Source: Dawidia soli
Lineage (GTDB): Bacteria; Bacteroidota; Bacteroidia; Cytophagales; Cyclobacteriaceae
Reading direction: 5' to 3'
Assembly: GCF_018598185.1 (NCBI RefSeq)
Contig: NZ_JAHESC010000002.1
Coordinates: 1 to 64,000 of the forward strand
DNA length: 64,000 nucleotides
Part shown: positions 40,580 to 50,408 of the stretch, in pieces
Layout: each line of letters starts with the position of its first letter
Numbering within the stretch: the first letter of the stretch is position 1
Notes under the pieces: generated by a model
The model's database searches: none
Told to the model about the DNA's origin: nothing
The model's input: only the letters and a program-made list of their open reading frames with translations
Made by a program: the position numbers and the translations under genes

Positions 40580-41134
40580 TCAGTAGGTAAAAGGTACTGC
40601 GACGAGGGTCTTGTCCCACATCAGTACCATTTCCACTTCTTCGCCCAGCTTTTCAAAGGCGATGGTAAACTGCTCGAACTCGCGGTCTTGCAGGACGGGG
40701 TGTACCTGCACCTGCAGCACGTCGCGGTCGGGGGAGCGGTTCGCTTCGCCGTCGGAGCTGACGCCCCATTGGCCGTATTCGCTGTTAAAGATGATGGTCC
40801 AGGTGTCTTCGCCGGGAATAGTCCAGAGAGAATATGTGCCTTTGCGAAGGGTTTTTCCTTCGAATTTGAGGTCCTGGGAGGTTTTGAAGGTCGTAGCTTC
40901 GTTGGCGCCGGTGCGCCATACCTTGCCGTAGGGCACCAATCCGCCGTAGATCACACGGCCTTTTTTATAGGGCCGGTTATAGAAGACGTTAATGGTGAGC
41001 TTGTCCTGGCTAAAAACGACCGATTCTTCTGGACTCGCCATTTTGGTTTGCTTTTTCATGAAATACATGACGGCAAACACTAACATAATAAGGATGGCAA
41101 CGGCCACTCCAGAGATGATCAGAAACTTTTTCAT
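40580..41134 (-). CDS. DUF2911 domain protein
   Basis: 184 residues from the ATG giving MKKFLIISG. One N-terminal membrane helix (about 5-27), then a DUF2911 beta-sandwich: VFYNRPYKKGRVIYGGLVPYGKVWRTGANEATTF is the family signature region (split here: NRPYKKGR, PYGKVWRTGANEA), LRKGTYSLWTIPGEDTWTIIFN, and the end VMWD-like MVLMWDKT. Function unknown; probably periplasmic, anchored by the N-terminal helix. Confidence 0.88.
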   Translation of the reverse strand: MKKFLIISGVAVAILIMLVFAVMYFMKKQTKMASPEESVVFSQDKLTINVFYNRPYKKGRVIYGGLVPYGKVWRTGANEATTFKTSQDLKFEGKTLRKGTYSLWTIPGEDTWTIIFNSEYGQWGVSSDGEANRSPDRDVLQVQVHPVLQDREFEQFTIAFEKLGEEVEMVLMWDKTLVAVPFTY

Positions 41135-41247
41135 ACGAAAAGACAAGGGTTCTGACCCAATTATTGCGACAGGAAACATTTTTTACCCGTTCTGATGCAA
41201 AATACTGGGACACACCCTATTTTTACGAGCCTAAAATTAATAAAGTT

Positions 41248-41370
41248 ATGGAATTCGCATCTTGGTGGCCTTTTTATGTTGTGATCGCACTTTTTATCCT
41301 GGCGATCGTGTCTCCCTGGATCTTCCCCAATAAAATGGTGAGCAAGAACAAGCACGACAACAAGTTCTAA
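41248..41370 (+). CDS. Small single-helix membrane protein
   Basis: 40 residues: MEFASWWPFYVVIALFILAI, VSPWIFPNKMVSKNKHDNKF. One membrane helix and a basic tail. Lies 27 bases before the LOG-family gene in the same direction. No family recognised; the compact helix-plus-charged-tail form supports a real gene. Confidence 0.55.
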   Translation: MEFASWWPFYVVIALFILAIVSPWIFPNKMVSKNKHDNKF

Positions 41371-41397
41371 TCCCTCCACCGGGATTTTCTTATCCTT

Positions 41398-41940
41398 ATG
41401 AACATCTGTGTTTTCTGCGGCTCGCGTCATGGCAATTCTGTGGCGTACGAAGCTGCGGCGAAAACACTGGGTAGCTTGCTGGCACGAGAAGGCCACACTC
41501 TGGTATACGGCGGCGGTAACGTCGGGTTGATGGGGGTCGTGGCCGATGCTGTTTTAGCCGAGGGCGGTAAGGTCATTGGCGTCATCCCCGATTTTTTATT
41601 GCAGCGTGAGGTGGGGCATCGAAATGTTACCACCCTGGAGGTAGTGGACACGATGCATACGCGAAAAAAACGCATGGCCGACCTGTCGGATGCTTTTATT
41701 GCCATGCCGGGCGGCTGGGGTACGTTAGACGAGCTTGCGGAGATCCTTACCTGGAAACAACTCGGCCTGATTTCGCAACCGGTAGGTCTGCTAAACACTC
41801 GCCAATTCTTCGACCCGTTGTTGGAACAAATGCAGCGCATGGTAGACGAGGACTTTCTGGCGCCCGACCAGCTGGCGCTACTCATCCGCGAAAACACACC
41901 CGAAACACTTTTATCTGCCCTCCGCACCGCGATACGGTAG
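41398..41940 (+). CDS. LOG family (TIGR00730) Rossmann-fold protein
   Basis: 180 residues. Signature motifs of cytokinin riboside 5'-monophosphate phosphoribohydrolases: CVFCGSRHG near the start, VYGGGNVGLMG, MHTRKKRM (RKxxM) and PGGWGTLDE (PGGxGTxxE). These enzymes cleave nucleoside 5'-monophosphates into base and ribose phosphate. Full length and all catalytic residues present. In non-plant bacteria the physiological substrate is mostly unknown. Confidence 0.93.
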   Translation: MNICVFCGSRHGNSVAYEAAAKTLGSLLAREGHTLVYGGGNVGLMGVVADAVLAEGGKVIGVIPDFLLQREVGHRNVTTLEVVDTMHTRKKRMADLSDAFIAMPGGWGTLDELAEILTWKQLGLISQPVGLLNTRQFFDPLLEQMQRMVDEDFLAPDQLALLIRENTPETLLSALRTAIR

Positions 41941-41994
41941 TGACATTCGTGTAATTCCCTTATCTTACCAGTAAACCTTCTGGCCAGACACGTT

Positions 41995-43227
41995 ATGATC
42001 AGGAATTTTCTGGTTTCTGTTTTGTTTTGCTATGGCATTTTTCCGGCGGCCGCACAGAACTTAGGGTTTTCCATTGTCAACGGCCAACGGAGGGTGCAGA
42101 TGCCTATCGAGATCTATAACAACCTGGTAGTGCTACCGGTTGTGTTGAATGGAACATTGCCCCTGAAATTTATTCTCGACACGGGTGTACGCACAGCTAT
42201 TCTTACCCAAAAGACCTTTTCGGATATTCTGAACCTGCCTTATTCGCGTCGCTATACCATTTCCGGTCCTGGCGGCGAAAAACTGGTCGATGCTTTTGTG
42301 ACCAACAATGTGTCGATCGAGCTGCCCGGCATTCAAGGACGGGGGCATGCCATGCTGGTGTTGGAGGAGGATTACCTGCAGCTGCGCAACTACATGGGTA
42401 CTGACGTGCACGGCATTTTAGGGTACGAGCTTTTCAGCCGGTTTATTGTGCAAGTGGACTACGAGAAGAAAATACTGACGCTGACCCCTCCGGAGAATTT
42501 CCGCAAGCCGCGCAGGTACCAAACGCTGCCGATGAAGATAGAAGACACCAAGCCCTATATCATTACGCCGGTCGTGTTGCAGGACGGCACGACGTTTAAC
42601 GCCAAGCTGCTGATGGACTCGGGCGCCAGCCATGGTTTGTTGCTGGACCCTATGACAGACAAACGTATTCAGCCGCCGTCACATGTGATCAGCAGCGTGA
42701 TCGGCCGCGGACTGGGGGGAGAGATCATCGGCAAGGTAGGCCGCATCCGTTCGATCGAGATCGGGTCGTATAAACTGTTAAATGCCATTGCTAATTTTCC
42801 CGATCCCAATAGCTATACCGATACATTAAAGACGGGCAACATTTTTCGGAACGGCGCCGTGGGCGGCGAGATCATGAGCCGCTTCAGCATTATCTTCAAT
42901 TTTCCCAAGGAAGAAATATACCTGCGCAAAAATGCATCGTTCAAAAAAGGATTTCACTACAACCTGAGCGGCTTGATCCTGAAGGCACGGGGCTCGCAGT
43001 TAAATGTCTTTGAAATTTCGGAGGTGCGTAAAGAGTCGGCTGCGGACAAGGCCGGGCTGTTGCCGGGCGATGTCATCGTCAGTATCAACGGTGTGATGAC
43101 GCAGTACCTCAGCCTGAACCATGTCAACGGTTTTTTTAACAGCAAGCCGCGTAGAAAGATCCGGCTGGAGATTAATCGCCGGGGTGAGCGGATGCGGAAA
43201 GATTTTACGCTGGAAGATCAGATTTAA
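41995..43227 (+). CDS. Secreted retropepsin-like aspartyl protease with PDZ domain
   Basis: 410 residues. Signal peptide (ending AAAQ), two aspartyl-protease halves in one chain with active-site motifs LDTGVRTA (about 61-68) and MDSGASHG (about 208-215), and a C-terminal PDZ domain (about 330-405: RKESAADKAGLLPGDVIVSING). This 'aspartyl protease family' plus PDZ form is common in Bacteroidota. Likely periplasmic; substrate unknown. Both motifs match the expected D-T/S-G, so it may be active as a monomer. Confidence 0.9.
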   Translation: MIRNFLVSVLFCYGIFPAAAQNLGFSIVNGQRRVQMPIEIYNNLVVLPVVLNGTLPLKFILDTGVRTAILTQKTFSDILNLPYSRRYTISGPGGEKLVDAFVTNNVSIELPGIQGRGHAMLVLEEDYLQLRNYMGTDVHGILGYELFSRFIVQVDYEKKILTLTPPENFRKPRRYQTLPMKIEDTKPYIITPVVLQDGTTFNAKLLMDSGASHGLLLDPMTDKRIQPPSHVISSVIGRGLGGEIIGKVGRIRSIEIGSYKLLNAIANFPDPNSYTDTLKTGNIFRNGAVGGEIMSRFSIIFNFPKEEIYLRKNASFKKGFHYNLSGLILKARGSQLNVFEISEVRKESAADKAGLLPGDVIVSINGVMTQYLSLNHVNGFFNSKPRRKIRLEINRRGERMRKDFTLEDQI

Positions 43228-43255
43228 AAATGAAAGGTCGTTGCCGGCCCCATTT

Positions 43256-43720
43256 TTATACTAGTTTACCAATCTGCTTTTTGCGCTTTTGATACGCCTG
43301 GTACAGGTACAGTTGTGTGCGGCGAAACTTCAGCGAGTTCTTCACGGTGTTGTACAGTGCGTCGGCCGACAGGTTTTGTTTGAGCAAGTAGTCCAGGGCG
43401 GCGCCGGAGCCGATGGCTTCGTGGTAATTGGAGTTTTTCAGGACGGTGATGGGAATGTCCTTTGTCTTGCGGTTGTGCGACAACGTGCTGACCGTCTCGC
43501 GCAGTTGTGAGTTGCCGAGGTTGTCGTCAATAAAGATAAAGTTTGGATCAAAACGCATCAGTCGTTCGAGAATGCTTTTCAGATCGAACGCTATTTCGGT
43601 GATGATCTTTTTGTCGCGTACCTGTTGCAGCTTTTCCAATACAGAGCTGAGCTCGATTGGATTGTTGCCGATCAACAATACGTTGAGTGATTGGGTAGAT
43701 TGAGCCGGTATAGTTTCCAT
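43256..43720 (-). CDS. Atypical response-regulator receiver domain protein
   Basis: 154 residues, single CheY-like domain plus a basic helical tail (KFRRTQLYLYQAYQKRKKQ). The phospho-acceptor position is kept (FIFIDDNLG, about 56-64) and the Lys in YLLKQ, but the usual acidic pair after strand 1 is replaced (VLLIGNNPIE) and the Thr/Ser switch residue is replaced (ITVLKNS). So phosphorylation may be absent or unusual. No kinase gene nearby. Convergent with the aspartyl protease gene. Confidence 0.75.
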   Translation of the reverse strand: METIPAQSTQSLNVLLIGNNPIELSSVLEKLQQVRDKKIITEIAFDLKSILERLMRFDPNFIFIDDNLGNSQLRETVSTLSHNRKTKDIPITVLKNSNYHEAIGSGAALDYLLKQNLSADALYNTVKNSLKFRRTQLYLYQAYQKRKKQIGKLV

Positions 43721-43840
43721 AGAGATGCTAACTGTGGGTCGTAACAGTATCTAACGGAAAAAGTTGCCCAAAAGGATTCTATTCCGCAGGAAATATTTTT
43801 TGGGCTGTCTGGTTTTCCCCTTTTCGTATTATTTTAAGGG

Positions 43841-44962
43841 GTGGCAGAAGATAAGATCATCATCATTGGTGGAGGCCTGGGCGGACTAATCGCGTCGTTG
43901 CGGTTAGCGGAAGCGGGCATTCCATCGATTGTTATGGAGAAACGCACCTATCCACAACATCGTGTATGTGGTGAATACATCTCGCACGAGGTGACCCCGT
44001 TTTTACGGTCGTTGCATGTGTATCCGGAAAGTTTACATCCTGCGCAAATCAGCCGTTTTCAGCTTTCGTCCATAGCGGGCCGGTCGGCGTTGCTTCCCCT
44101 CGAACTGGGCGGCTTTGGTGTGAGCCGCTATGCGTTCGACAACTTTTTGTATACGCGGGCGCGTGCGGTGGGTGTGGAATTCCTGCTCGACACGGAGGCG
44201 CACGCGGTGCGTTTTGCCAACGATCGTTTTGAAGTAGAGACGGCAGACCGGTCGTTCGAAGCGCGTGTGGTGATTGGCGCCTTCGGCAAGCGGTCGCGGT
44301 TGGATGTGCAGTTGAAAAGATCGTTCGTACAAAAGCGATCGCCGTATGTCGGTGTGAAGTATCATGTGCGTGCAGAGCATCCGCTTGACCTGATCGCGCT
44401 GCATAATTTCCCCGGCGGCTACTGCGGCATGAGTCATGTGGAGGACGGCAAAGTAAATCTCTGCTACCTCACGCACCGTGACAATGTAAAAGCGTACGGC
44501 GACCTTCGCGCCATGGAGCAGGCGGTGTTGTATCAAAATCCGTTGCTGCGCGACATCTTTATGGGGGCGGAGTTTTTGTCTGTCAAGCCGGAGACGATCA
44601 ACGAGATATCGTTTGAGACCAAACAGCCGGTGGAGGATCATATACTCATGGCAGGCGATGCGGCGGGCATGATCACACCGTTGTGTGGCAACGGCATGGC
44701 CATGGCGATTCACTCGGCGAAGATCCTGACGGACTTGTTGATTCCCTACTACCGCAGCGCGATACCTGACCGGGCCGTGCTGGAGAAACGATATACCGCG
44801 CAATGGCGTGCGCAGTTCGCAGCACGTTTGTGGCGCGGCCGGCAGATCCAGCGGTTGTTTGGCAGTGAGACGGCGTCGCGCCTGGCGATCGGTCTTGTGC
44901 TGAATGTACGGCCGTTGGCGAAGGCTATTGTGCGGAGCACCCACGGTGACGTGTTTGCCTGA
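43841..44962 (+). CDS. Geranylgeranyl-reductase-like FAD-dependent oxidoreductase
   Basis: 373 residues starting with GTG. FAD motif IIGGGLGGLIASLRLAEAG (about 7-25), the EKRTYPQHRVCGEYIS segment (about 33-48) and GDAAGMITPLCGNGMAMAI (about 273-291) define the geranylgeranyl reductase / p-hydroxybenzoate hydroxylase group. Such enzymes reduce isoprenoid chains or hydroxylate aromatic pigments; in Bacteroidota they also occur with type III polyketide or flexirubin genes, none seen here. A UbiA-type prenyltransferase 1.1 kb downstream is a possible pathway partner. Confidence 0.85.
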   Translation: MAEDKIIIIGGGLGGLIASLRLAEAGIPSIVMEKRTYPQHRVCGEYISHEVTPFLRSLHVYPESLHPAQISRFQLSSIAGRSALLPLELGGFGVSRYAFDNFLYTRARAVGVEFLLDTEAHAVRFANDRFEVETADRSFEARVVIGAFGKRSRLDVQLKRSFVQKRSPYVGVKYHVRAEHPLDLIALHNFPGGYCGMSHVEDGKVNLCYLTHRDNVKAYGDLRAMEQAVLYQNPLLRDIFMGAEFLSVKPETINEISFETKQPVEDHILMAGDAAGMITPLCGNGMAMAIHSAKILTDLLIPYYRSAIPDRAVLEKRYTAQWRAQFAARLWRGRQIQRLFGSETASRLAIGLVLNVRPLAKAIVRSTHGDVFA

Positions 44963-45025
44963 CGTTATGCCTGTGGATATATGTTAAGAAGTTCTTATAT
45001 TCCATCACATAAAATTCTTACAACC

Positions 45026-46048
45026 ATGCATAACGAAACCAACCGAAGAAATTTTATCCGTTCACTCGGGCTTATTACCGCCGGGGTAACGGTGGCGCCT
45101 TCTTTCCTGGCCTCTTGTACAGGTAAACCCACCTCGGAGACTAAGCCTGCAGACACTACCGCTACTACTATGGAAAAACCAAAGGAACTATTTTTCAAGA
45201 TCTCATTGGCGCAGTGGTCGCTGCACCCGGCGCTCTTCGGTGGGCAACTAAACAACCTTGATTTTCCGGCCAAAGCCAAGAACGATTTTGGCATTTCGGC
45301 TGTGGAGTATGTCAACCAATTCTTTAAAGATAAGGCAAAAGATCAGGCGTACCTGGCCGACCTCAAGAAGCGCTGTGACGACCTGGGGGTGACCAGTGTT
45401 TTGATCATGTGTGACGGTGAGGGTGAGCTGGGCGACACCGATGCAAAAAAACGCAAGCAAGCTGTAGAGAACCACTATAAGTGGGTAGAGGCTGCCAAGT
45501 TCCTGGGCTGCCACTCCATCCGTGTGAATGCTGCCGGCGAAGGCAAGCGCGAGGAGGTGGCCAAATCTGCCACGGATGGGTTACGCCAACTGTCGGAGTT
45601 TGCCAAGCCGCACAACATCGGTGTGATCGTGGAGAACCACGGTGGTTTCTCGTCTGACGGCCAATGGCTGAGTGGTGTAATTTCCGGCACGGGCATGGAC
45701 AACTGCGGCACGTTGCCTGACTTCGGCAATTTCTGCGTTAATCGTACGAAGCCCGAGGCCAACACGATGGAAGCATGGATGAAAACCAAGTGTCTGGAAG
45801 AATACGATCGTTACAAGGGAACGCAGGAGCTGATGCCATTTGCAAAAGGTGTAAGCGCGAAGACACACGACTTTGACGAGCAAGGCAACTGTGTGGAGAC
45901 CGACTACACCAAGATGCTGCAGATCGTTAAGGCCGCCGGCTATACCGGTTATGTAGGTATTGAATACGAAGGCACCAAGCTGTCGCCGGAAGAAGGTATT
46001 CGTGCTACGAAGGCCTTGCTGGAGCGTGTGGGTGCTACGATTGCGTAG
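45026..46048 (+). CDS. Exported TIM-barrel sugar phosphate isomerase/epimerase family lipoprotein
   Basis: 340 residues from the ATG giving [15 protein letters not shown]. The N-terminus carries a twin-arginine-like motif ([11 protein letters not shown]) and a lipobox (FLASCTG, Cys about 30), then a T/K-rich linker and an AP-endonuclease-2-like TIM barrel (about 55-335: [33 protein letters not shown] with metal-binding Glu and His). Likely a folded, metal-containing periplasmic enzyme for sugars; substrate unknown. Its stop lies 5 bases from that of the convergent prenyltransferase gene. Confidence 0.88.
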   Translation: MHNETNRRNFIRSLGLITAGVTVAPSFLASCTGKPTSETKPADTTATTMEKPKELFFKISLAQWSLHPALFGGQLNNLDFPAKAKNDFGISAVEYVNQFFKDKAKDQAYLADLKKRCDDLGVTSVLIMCDGEGELGDTDAKKRKQAVENHYKWVEAAKFLGCHSIRVNAAGEGKREEVAKSATDGLRQLSEFAKPHNIGVIVENHGGFSSDGQWLSGVISGTGMDNCGTLPDFGNFCVNRTKPEANTMEAWMKTKCLEEYDRYKGTQELMPFAKGVSAKTHDFDEQGNCVETDYTKMLQIVKAAGYTGYVGIEYEGTKLSPEEGIRATKALLERVGATIA

Positions 46049-46052
46049 CCTG

Positions 46053-46979
46053 TTAGAAAAGTTGAATAAGCTGGGTTGAATCCAGCAACAGGTATATAAA
46101 GAATGCATTTAGACATGTGGCTGAAATAAAATTCAGCCACATGGTCGATGCATGGTTGGCCCGCGATTCATCGTGCCATACCCGCCAGAACCACACGAGG
46201 AAAAACAACACTACGGGCGACAGTGCCGCCAGGAATATAAACTCGTAGCCGCGATCGGGATAGAAGGAATAGAAATATGTCATAAATCCTGCGGTAACGA
46301 CCGTAAAGATCCCGCCGACAAACCAGAACGTACCGCGTATACCCAACATCCGGCTAAAGGTGTTGTCGCCGCGTTTGCCGTCTTCTTCGTGCTGATATAC
46401 CTGTGTAATGGGATAGGTGCCGAGCAGTTGGGCCGTGCTGAGCATACCCGGTATCAGTACCGTTGGTTTTAATACATTTTCCAGCGGAAACCGGTTAATG
46501 CCGATGTAGCACATCGCGAACGTAAAGAGTCCCTGGAACAGCCCGACTACGAGCCAACTGGCGACGGGATATTTCTTCAGCCGCACAGCTGGGTGGCTAT
46601 ACGCTTTTGAGATGAGCCCGTAGATGAAGATCAGGATGGCAAAGGCGATGCCGACCTTGACCACGGCCAGTATCACGGCAACGGCGTCAAAGAGCAATGA
46701 CAAATAATACAAGCCCAGATTCACTTTGGGTGGATTCTTCAGCCCGCCGATACTTTTTTCGTCTTTGTCGAAGTAACTGTTGTACCCGTTGCTGGCGGGG
46801 TATAAAAAGAGGTGTACGATCACGAACGTCCACAGCACCGGATTGGGGCTGATGTTGGGCGAAACGGCAAGGCTGAATAAGAATACAGGCAACAGGTAGT
46901 ATGAGAAGGGTATGCGCAGGTGCAGCCAGGCGGATCGTGAAAACAGGGAACGTATCATGCGTTGTGTGGGTATGATCAT
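46053..46979 (-). CDS. UbiA family prenyltransferase
   Basis: 308 residues, about eight to nine membrane helices. First Asp-rich region NGYNSYFDKDEKSIGG (about 64-79) and second YQHEEDGKRGDNTFSR (about 198-213) are the magnesium/diphosphate motifs of intramembrane prenyltransferases. The aromatic acceptor is unknown; the family makes quinones, heme O or archaeal-type lipids. Its ATG overlaps the radA stop by 4 bases, giving translational coupling with an unrelated gene. Confidence 0.88.
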   Translation of the reverse strand: MIIPTQRMIRSLFSRSAWLHLRIPFSYYLLPVFLFSLAVSPNISPNPVLWTFVIVHLFLYPASNGYNSYFDKDEKSIGGLKNPPKVNLGLYYLSLLFDAVAVILAVVKVGIAFAILIFIYGLISKAYSHPAVRLKKYPVASWLVVGLFQGLFTFAMCYIGINRFPLENVLKPTVLIPGMLSTAQLLGTYPITQVYQHEEDGKRGDNTFSRMLGIRGTFWFVGGIFTVVTAGFMTYFYSFYPDRGYEFIFLAALSPVVLFFLVWFWRVWHDESRANHASTMWLNFISATCLNAFFIYLLLDSTQLIQLF

Positions 46980-48349
46980 CCAAAAAGATCCTGGAATACA
47001 TCCGTTAATTTGGCAAAGGCCTTTACGCGGATGCGGGTTTTATTCAGGTCGAGGGCCTTCTGACTAAACTTGGAAACATAGATCTCTTCAAAGCCCAGCT
47101 TCTCGGCTTCCGAGATGCGCTGGTCGATCTTGTTGACGGTGCGGAGTTCTCCGCCCAGGCCGATCTCGGCGGCAAAGCAGATCTTGTCGGATACGGGGAT
47201 CTCTTCCATGGAAGAGATGATGGAAATGCAGACGGCCAGGTCGATGGCGGGATCTTCTACTTTTATACCCCCGGCCATGTTGAGGAAGACGTCTTGTGTG
47301 CCCATGCGGAACCCGCAGCGTTTTTCCAGTACGGCCAGCAGCATGTTGAGACGTTTCTGGTCGTAGCCGGTAGGGGTGCGTTGGGGCGTGCCGTAGGAAG
47401 CGGGGCTGACCAGCGACTGAATTTCGATCAACAGGGGCCGGTTGCCTTCTATGGTGGCGCCGATGGTAACGCCGCTGAGCTGTCCTTCCTTTTGGGAGAT
47501 CAGGATCTCAGACGGGTTTGATACTTCGCGCAGGCCGGTGCCGAGCATTTCGTAAATGCCGATCTCGGCGGTGGAACCGAAGCGGTTTTTTGTCGTGCGC
47601 AATATGCGATAGGCCAGGTGGCGGTCGCCCTCAAATTGCAGCACGGTGTCGACCATGTGCTCCAGTACCTTCGGTCCGGCCAGCATGCCGTCTTTGGTGA
47701 TGTGGCCGATGAGGAAGACGGGTATATTGGTTTCCTTGGCGAACTTCATCATCTCGCCGGCACACTGCCGCACCTGGCCGATGCTGCCCGCGGCAGAGTC
47801 CATGACGGATGAGTATAACGTCTGAATGGAATCGATGATAACGAGTTGCGGCTGGACGGATTCGATGGCCAGGAATATATTCCTGGTGTTGGTTTCGGTC
47901 AGTACAAAGAAGCTTTGCGAGCTATGGCCGATGCGGTCGGCGCGCATTTTTATCTGCTGTTCGCTTTCCTCCCCCGACACGTACAGTACCCGCAGGGATT
48001 TCATGCCCAGCCCTACCTGCAGCATAAGTGTGGATTTACCGATTCCGGGCTCACCGCCGATTAGTACAAGAGATCCGGGGACGATACCGTTGCCCAGCAC
48101 CCGGTTCAGTTCCTGGTCGCCGGCGCTTACACGTATTTCGCGCGAAGATTCTACTTCGTGCAACGCTTTTGCCTTTACCGTCTTCTGGCGGCCGTTGTCC
48201 TGGCGCCAATCATTTTTATTGTTGTCTTCTTTGGTTACAACTTCTTCGGCAAAAGTATTCCACTCGTTACACGACGGACATTTGCCAAGCCACTTTGCTG
48301 ATTCATACCCACAGTTCTGACAATAGAATACGGTTTTTGCTTTAGCCAA
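46976..48349 (-). CDS. radA: DNA repair protein RadA
   Basis: 457 residues. RadA drives branch migration in recombination and helps repair. N-terminal C4 zinc finger (CQNCGYESAKWLGKCPSC, residues 10-27), RecA-like core with Walker A GGEPGIGKST (about 97-106), the RadA-specific KNRFG motif (about 255-259), and the Lon-like C-terminal domain. Complete. Reads divergently from the DUF3857 gene with a 110-base shared upstream region. Confidence 0.96.
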   Translation of the reverse strand: MAKAKTVFYCQNCGYESAKWLGKCPSCNEWNTFAEEVVTKEDNNKNDWRQDNGRQKTVKAKALHEVESSREIRVSAGDQELNRVLGNGIVPGSLVLIGGEPGIGKSTLMLQVGLGMKSLRVLYVSGEESEQQIKMRADRIGHSSQSFFVLTETNTRNIFLAIESVQPQLVIIDSIQTLYSSVMDSAAGSIGQVRQCAGEMMKFAKETNIPVFLIGHITKDGMLAGPKVLEHMVDTVLQFEGDRHLAYRILRTTKNRFGSTAEIGIYEMLGTGLREVSNPSEILISQKEGQLSGVTIGATIEGNRPLLIEIQSLVSPASYGTPQRTPTGYDQKRLNMLLAVLEKRCGFRMGTQDVFLNMAGGIKVEDPAIDLAVCISIISSMEEIPVSDKICFAAEIGLGGELRTVNKIDQRISEAEKLGFEEIYVSKFSQKALDLNKTRIRVKAFAKLTDVFQDLFG

Positions 48350-48459
48350 TGTGATTTAATTATGATTATAGGATTACACCACCACAAAAGTAGCGATAAA
48401 GTTGCTCGATTTCAGTAAACTTACATCACCAAAAGTCTAATCTAACCTGTAGTAGTTGT

Positions 48460-50403
48460 ATGAAGGCATTAATCTTCGGGCTTCACCTGGCCCTGTTGGC
48501 GCCGCTATGCGCGGTAGCCCAAAAATCACCTGTTAAGTTTGGCGAGATTCCGATGGTCGACATGACGATGAAGATCTATGACAAGGACTCATCGGCGTCG
48601 GCGGTAATCTTATCGGATTACGGCGAGGCGTACGTTACGGTCACCGCTGTGAACATTACGTTGAGCTTTGAACGACACGTGCGCATCAAGATCCTGAAAA
48701 AAGACGGCTTTGATCAGGCGGATGTTGAAATACCGCTTTACCGCGAAGGCTCTGAAGAGGAGCGTATCACGAAATTGAAAGCTACGACCTACAACCTGGA
48801 AAATGGTAAAGTGGTGGAGACCGATCTTTCCAAGGACGGCATCTTCAAGGAGAAATTCAACCGGAATATCAATCTGCAAAAGTTCACCTTCCCGAATGTA
48901 AAAGAGGGCTCGGTGCTGGAGTATTCCTACACGCTGGTGTCGGAGTTCTTCACCAACTTTCCCGATTGGCAGTTTCAATACGACGTGCCGGTTCGCTGGA
49001 GCGAATATTGGGCGTTGTTCCCCGAGTATTTCGCCTTCCAGAAATATATGCAGGGTTATCTGCCCCCGGCGATATACGAGGTAAAGCCCAAGAACAGTAC
49101 GGACTTCCGCATCGATGCTCACCACTGGGTGATGAAGGATGTTCCGGCCTTTAAAGACGAGCCATTCATAACCTGCAAGAACGACTACGTTTCTAAAATA
49201 AACCTGGCGCTTTCGCACATCACGATTCCCGGTCAGCCTGTGCGGGAGATCATGGGTACCTGGCAGAAGCTTAACACGAACCTGTTGGAAAGCGAAGGTT
49301 TTGGCAAGACTGTAACGGGTTCGGGCTTTTTGAAAAAGAAAGCGGAAGAGCTTACCACGGGCATGACGGACCCGCAACAGAAGGTGGCGGCTATTTTTGC
49401 TTATGTGCAAAAGTCATTGGAGTGGAATGGCACCAAGGATATCTACGCGGATAACCTCAAGACTATTTTTGAGAATAAAAAAGGAACGGCTGCCGACATT
49501 AACGTGGCACTCGCCTCGATGCTTGAAAAGATAGATATACCGGTAGACATGGTATTGCTGAGCACGCGTGACCACGGCTTTGTGCGCGAGCAGTACCCGA
49601 TGTCGAGTCAGTTTAACTATGCGATCTGTATCGTTACCCTGGGCGACAAAACGTTGTTGCTGGATGCTACCGACCGGTTCCTGCCCATGGGCATTTTGCC
49701 GGAGCGCTGTTTGAACGGCAGGGGCCTGGTGATCTCCAAAACAAAACACGGTTGGATCGACCTCAAGCCCAACGCCAAAGCGCGCACGGTGATCAACACC
49801 GAACTGGTGCTTAACCCCACCGGCGAATTAAAAGGCAAAGTAAAATATACCCACGAGGGATATGCCGCCCGCGAGTTCCGTCAGGCCTATTTTGCCAAGG
49901 GCGAACAGGAATACATGAAAGGCTTTCTGGCCGACAAGGCGTGGGATATCGAGAGCAGTGAATTTCAGAACCAGACAGAGATCACGCAAAGTGTAAACCA
50001 GGTTCATGCTCTTCTGATCAACGAGCACGTTACGGTGGCCGGCGGCATGATCTATATGAATCCGTTTGTGGTGGGTCAGACCAAGGAGAATGTTTTCAAG
50101 TTGGAGACGCGCGAGTACCCCGTTGACTTTGGCAAACCGGAGGAAAAAACGTATCTGTGCCGCCTGACCATACCCGACGGATATGCCGTGGAGGAGCTAC
50201 CCAAGCCCAAGGTGATGATGTTGCCGAACAACGCCGGCCGGTATACCTACAGCGTGTCTCAAACGGGCAACATGGTGAACATTGTAAGCATGTTACAGAT
50301 CAACAAAAGCATGTTTGTGATGGACGAATATCCTAACCTGCGCGAATTCTACAATCAAATTGTGGCGAAGCAGGCAGAGCAGATCGTGTTGAAGAAACTG
50401 TAA
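48460..50403 (+). CDS. DUF3857 protein with inactive transglutaminase-like domain
   Basis: 647 residues, signal peptide ending VAQ. DUF3857 domain (about 50-240), then a transglutaminase-core-like region (about 290-430: KVAAIFAYVQKSLEWNG, GTAADINVALASML, STRDHGFV, FNYAIC, LLLDATDRFLPMGILP). The catalytic Cys position of the fold is occupied by Ala (GTAAD versus the usual G-x-C), so hydrolase or crosslinking activity is unlikely. A C-terminal DUF3858-like part follows. The next gene, 5 bases on, is a paralogue with the Cys. Periplasmic, function unknown. Confidence 0.85.
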   Translation: MKALIFGLHLALLAPLCAVAQKSPVKFGEIPMVDMTMKIYDKDSSASAVILSDYGEAYVTVTAVNITLSFERHVRIKILKKDGFDQADVEIPLYREGSEEERITKLKATTYNLENGKVVETDLSKDGIFKEKFNRNINLQKFTFPNVKEGSVLEYSYTLVSEFFTNFPDWQFQYDVPVRWSEYWALFPEYFAFQKYMQGYLPPAIYEVKPKNSTDFRIDAHHWVMKDVPAFKDEPFITCKNDYVSKINLALSHITIPGQPVREIMGTWQKLNTNLLESEGFGKTVTGSGFLKKKAEELTTGMTDPQQKVAAIFAYVQKSLEWNGTKDIYADNLKTIFENKKGTAADINVALASMLEKIDIPVDMVLLSTRDHGFVREQYPMSSQFNYAICIVTLGDKTLLLDATDRFLPMGILPERCLNGRGLVISKTKHGWIDLKPNAKARTVINTELVLNPTGELKGKVKYTHEGYAAREFRQAYFAKGEQEYMKGFLADKAWDIESSEFQNQTEITQSVNQVHALLINEHVTVAGGMIYMNPFVVGQTKENVFKLETREYPVDFGKPEEKTYLCRLTIPDGYAVEELPKPKVMMLPNNAGRYTYSVSQTGNMVNIVSMLQINKSMFVMDEYPNLREFYNQIVAKQAEQIVLKKL

Positions 50404-50408
50404 TCTAT

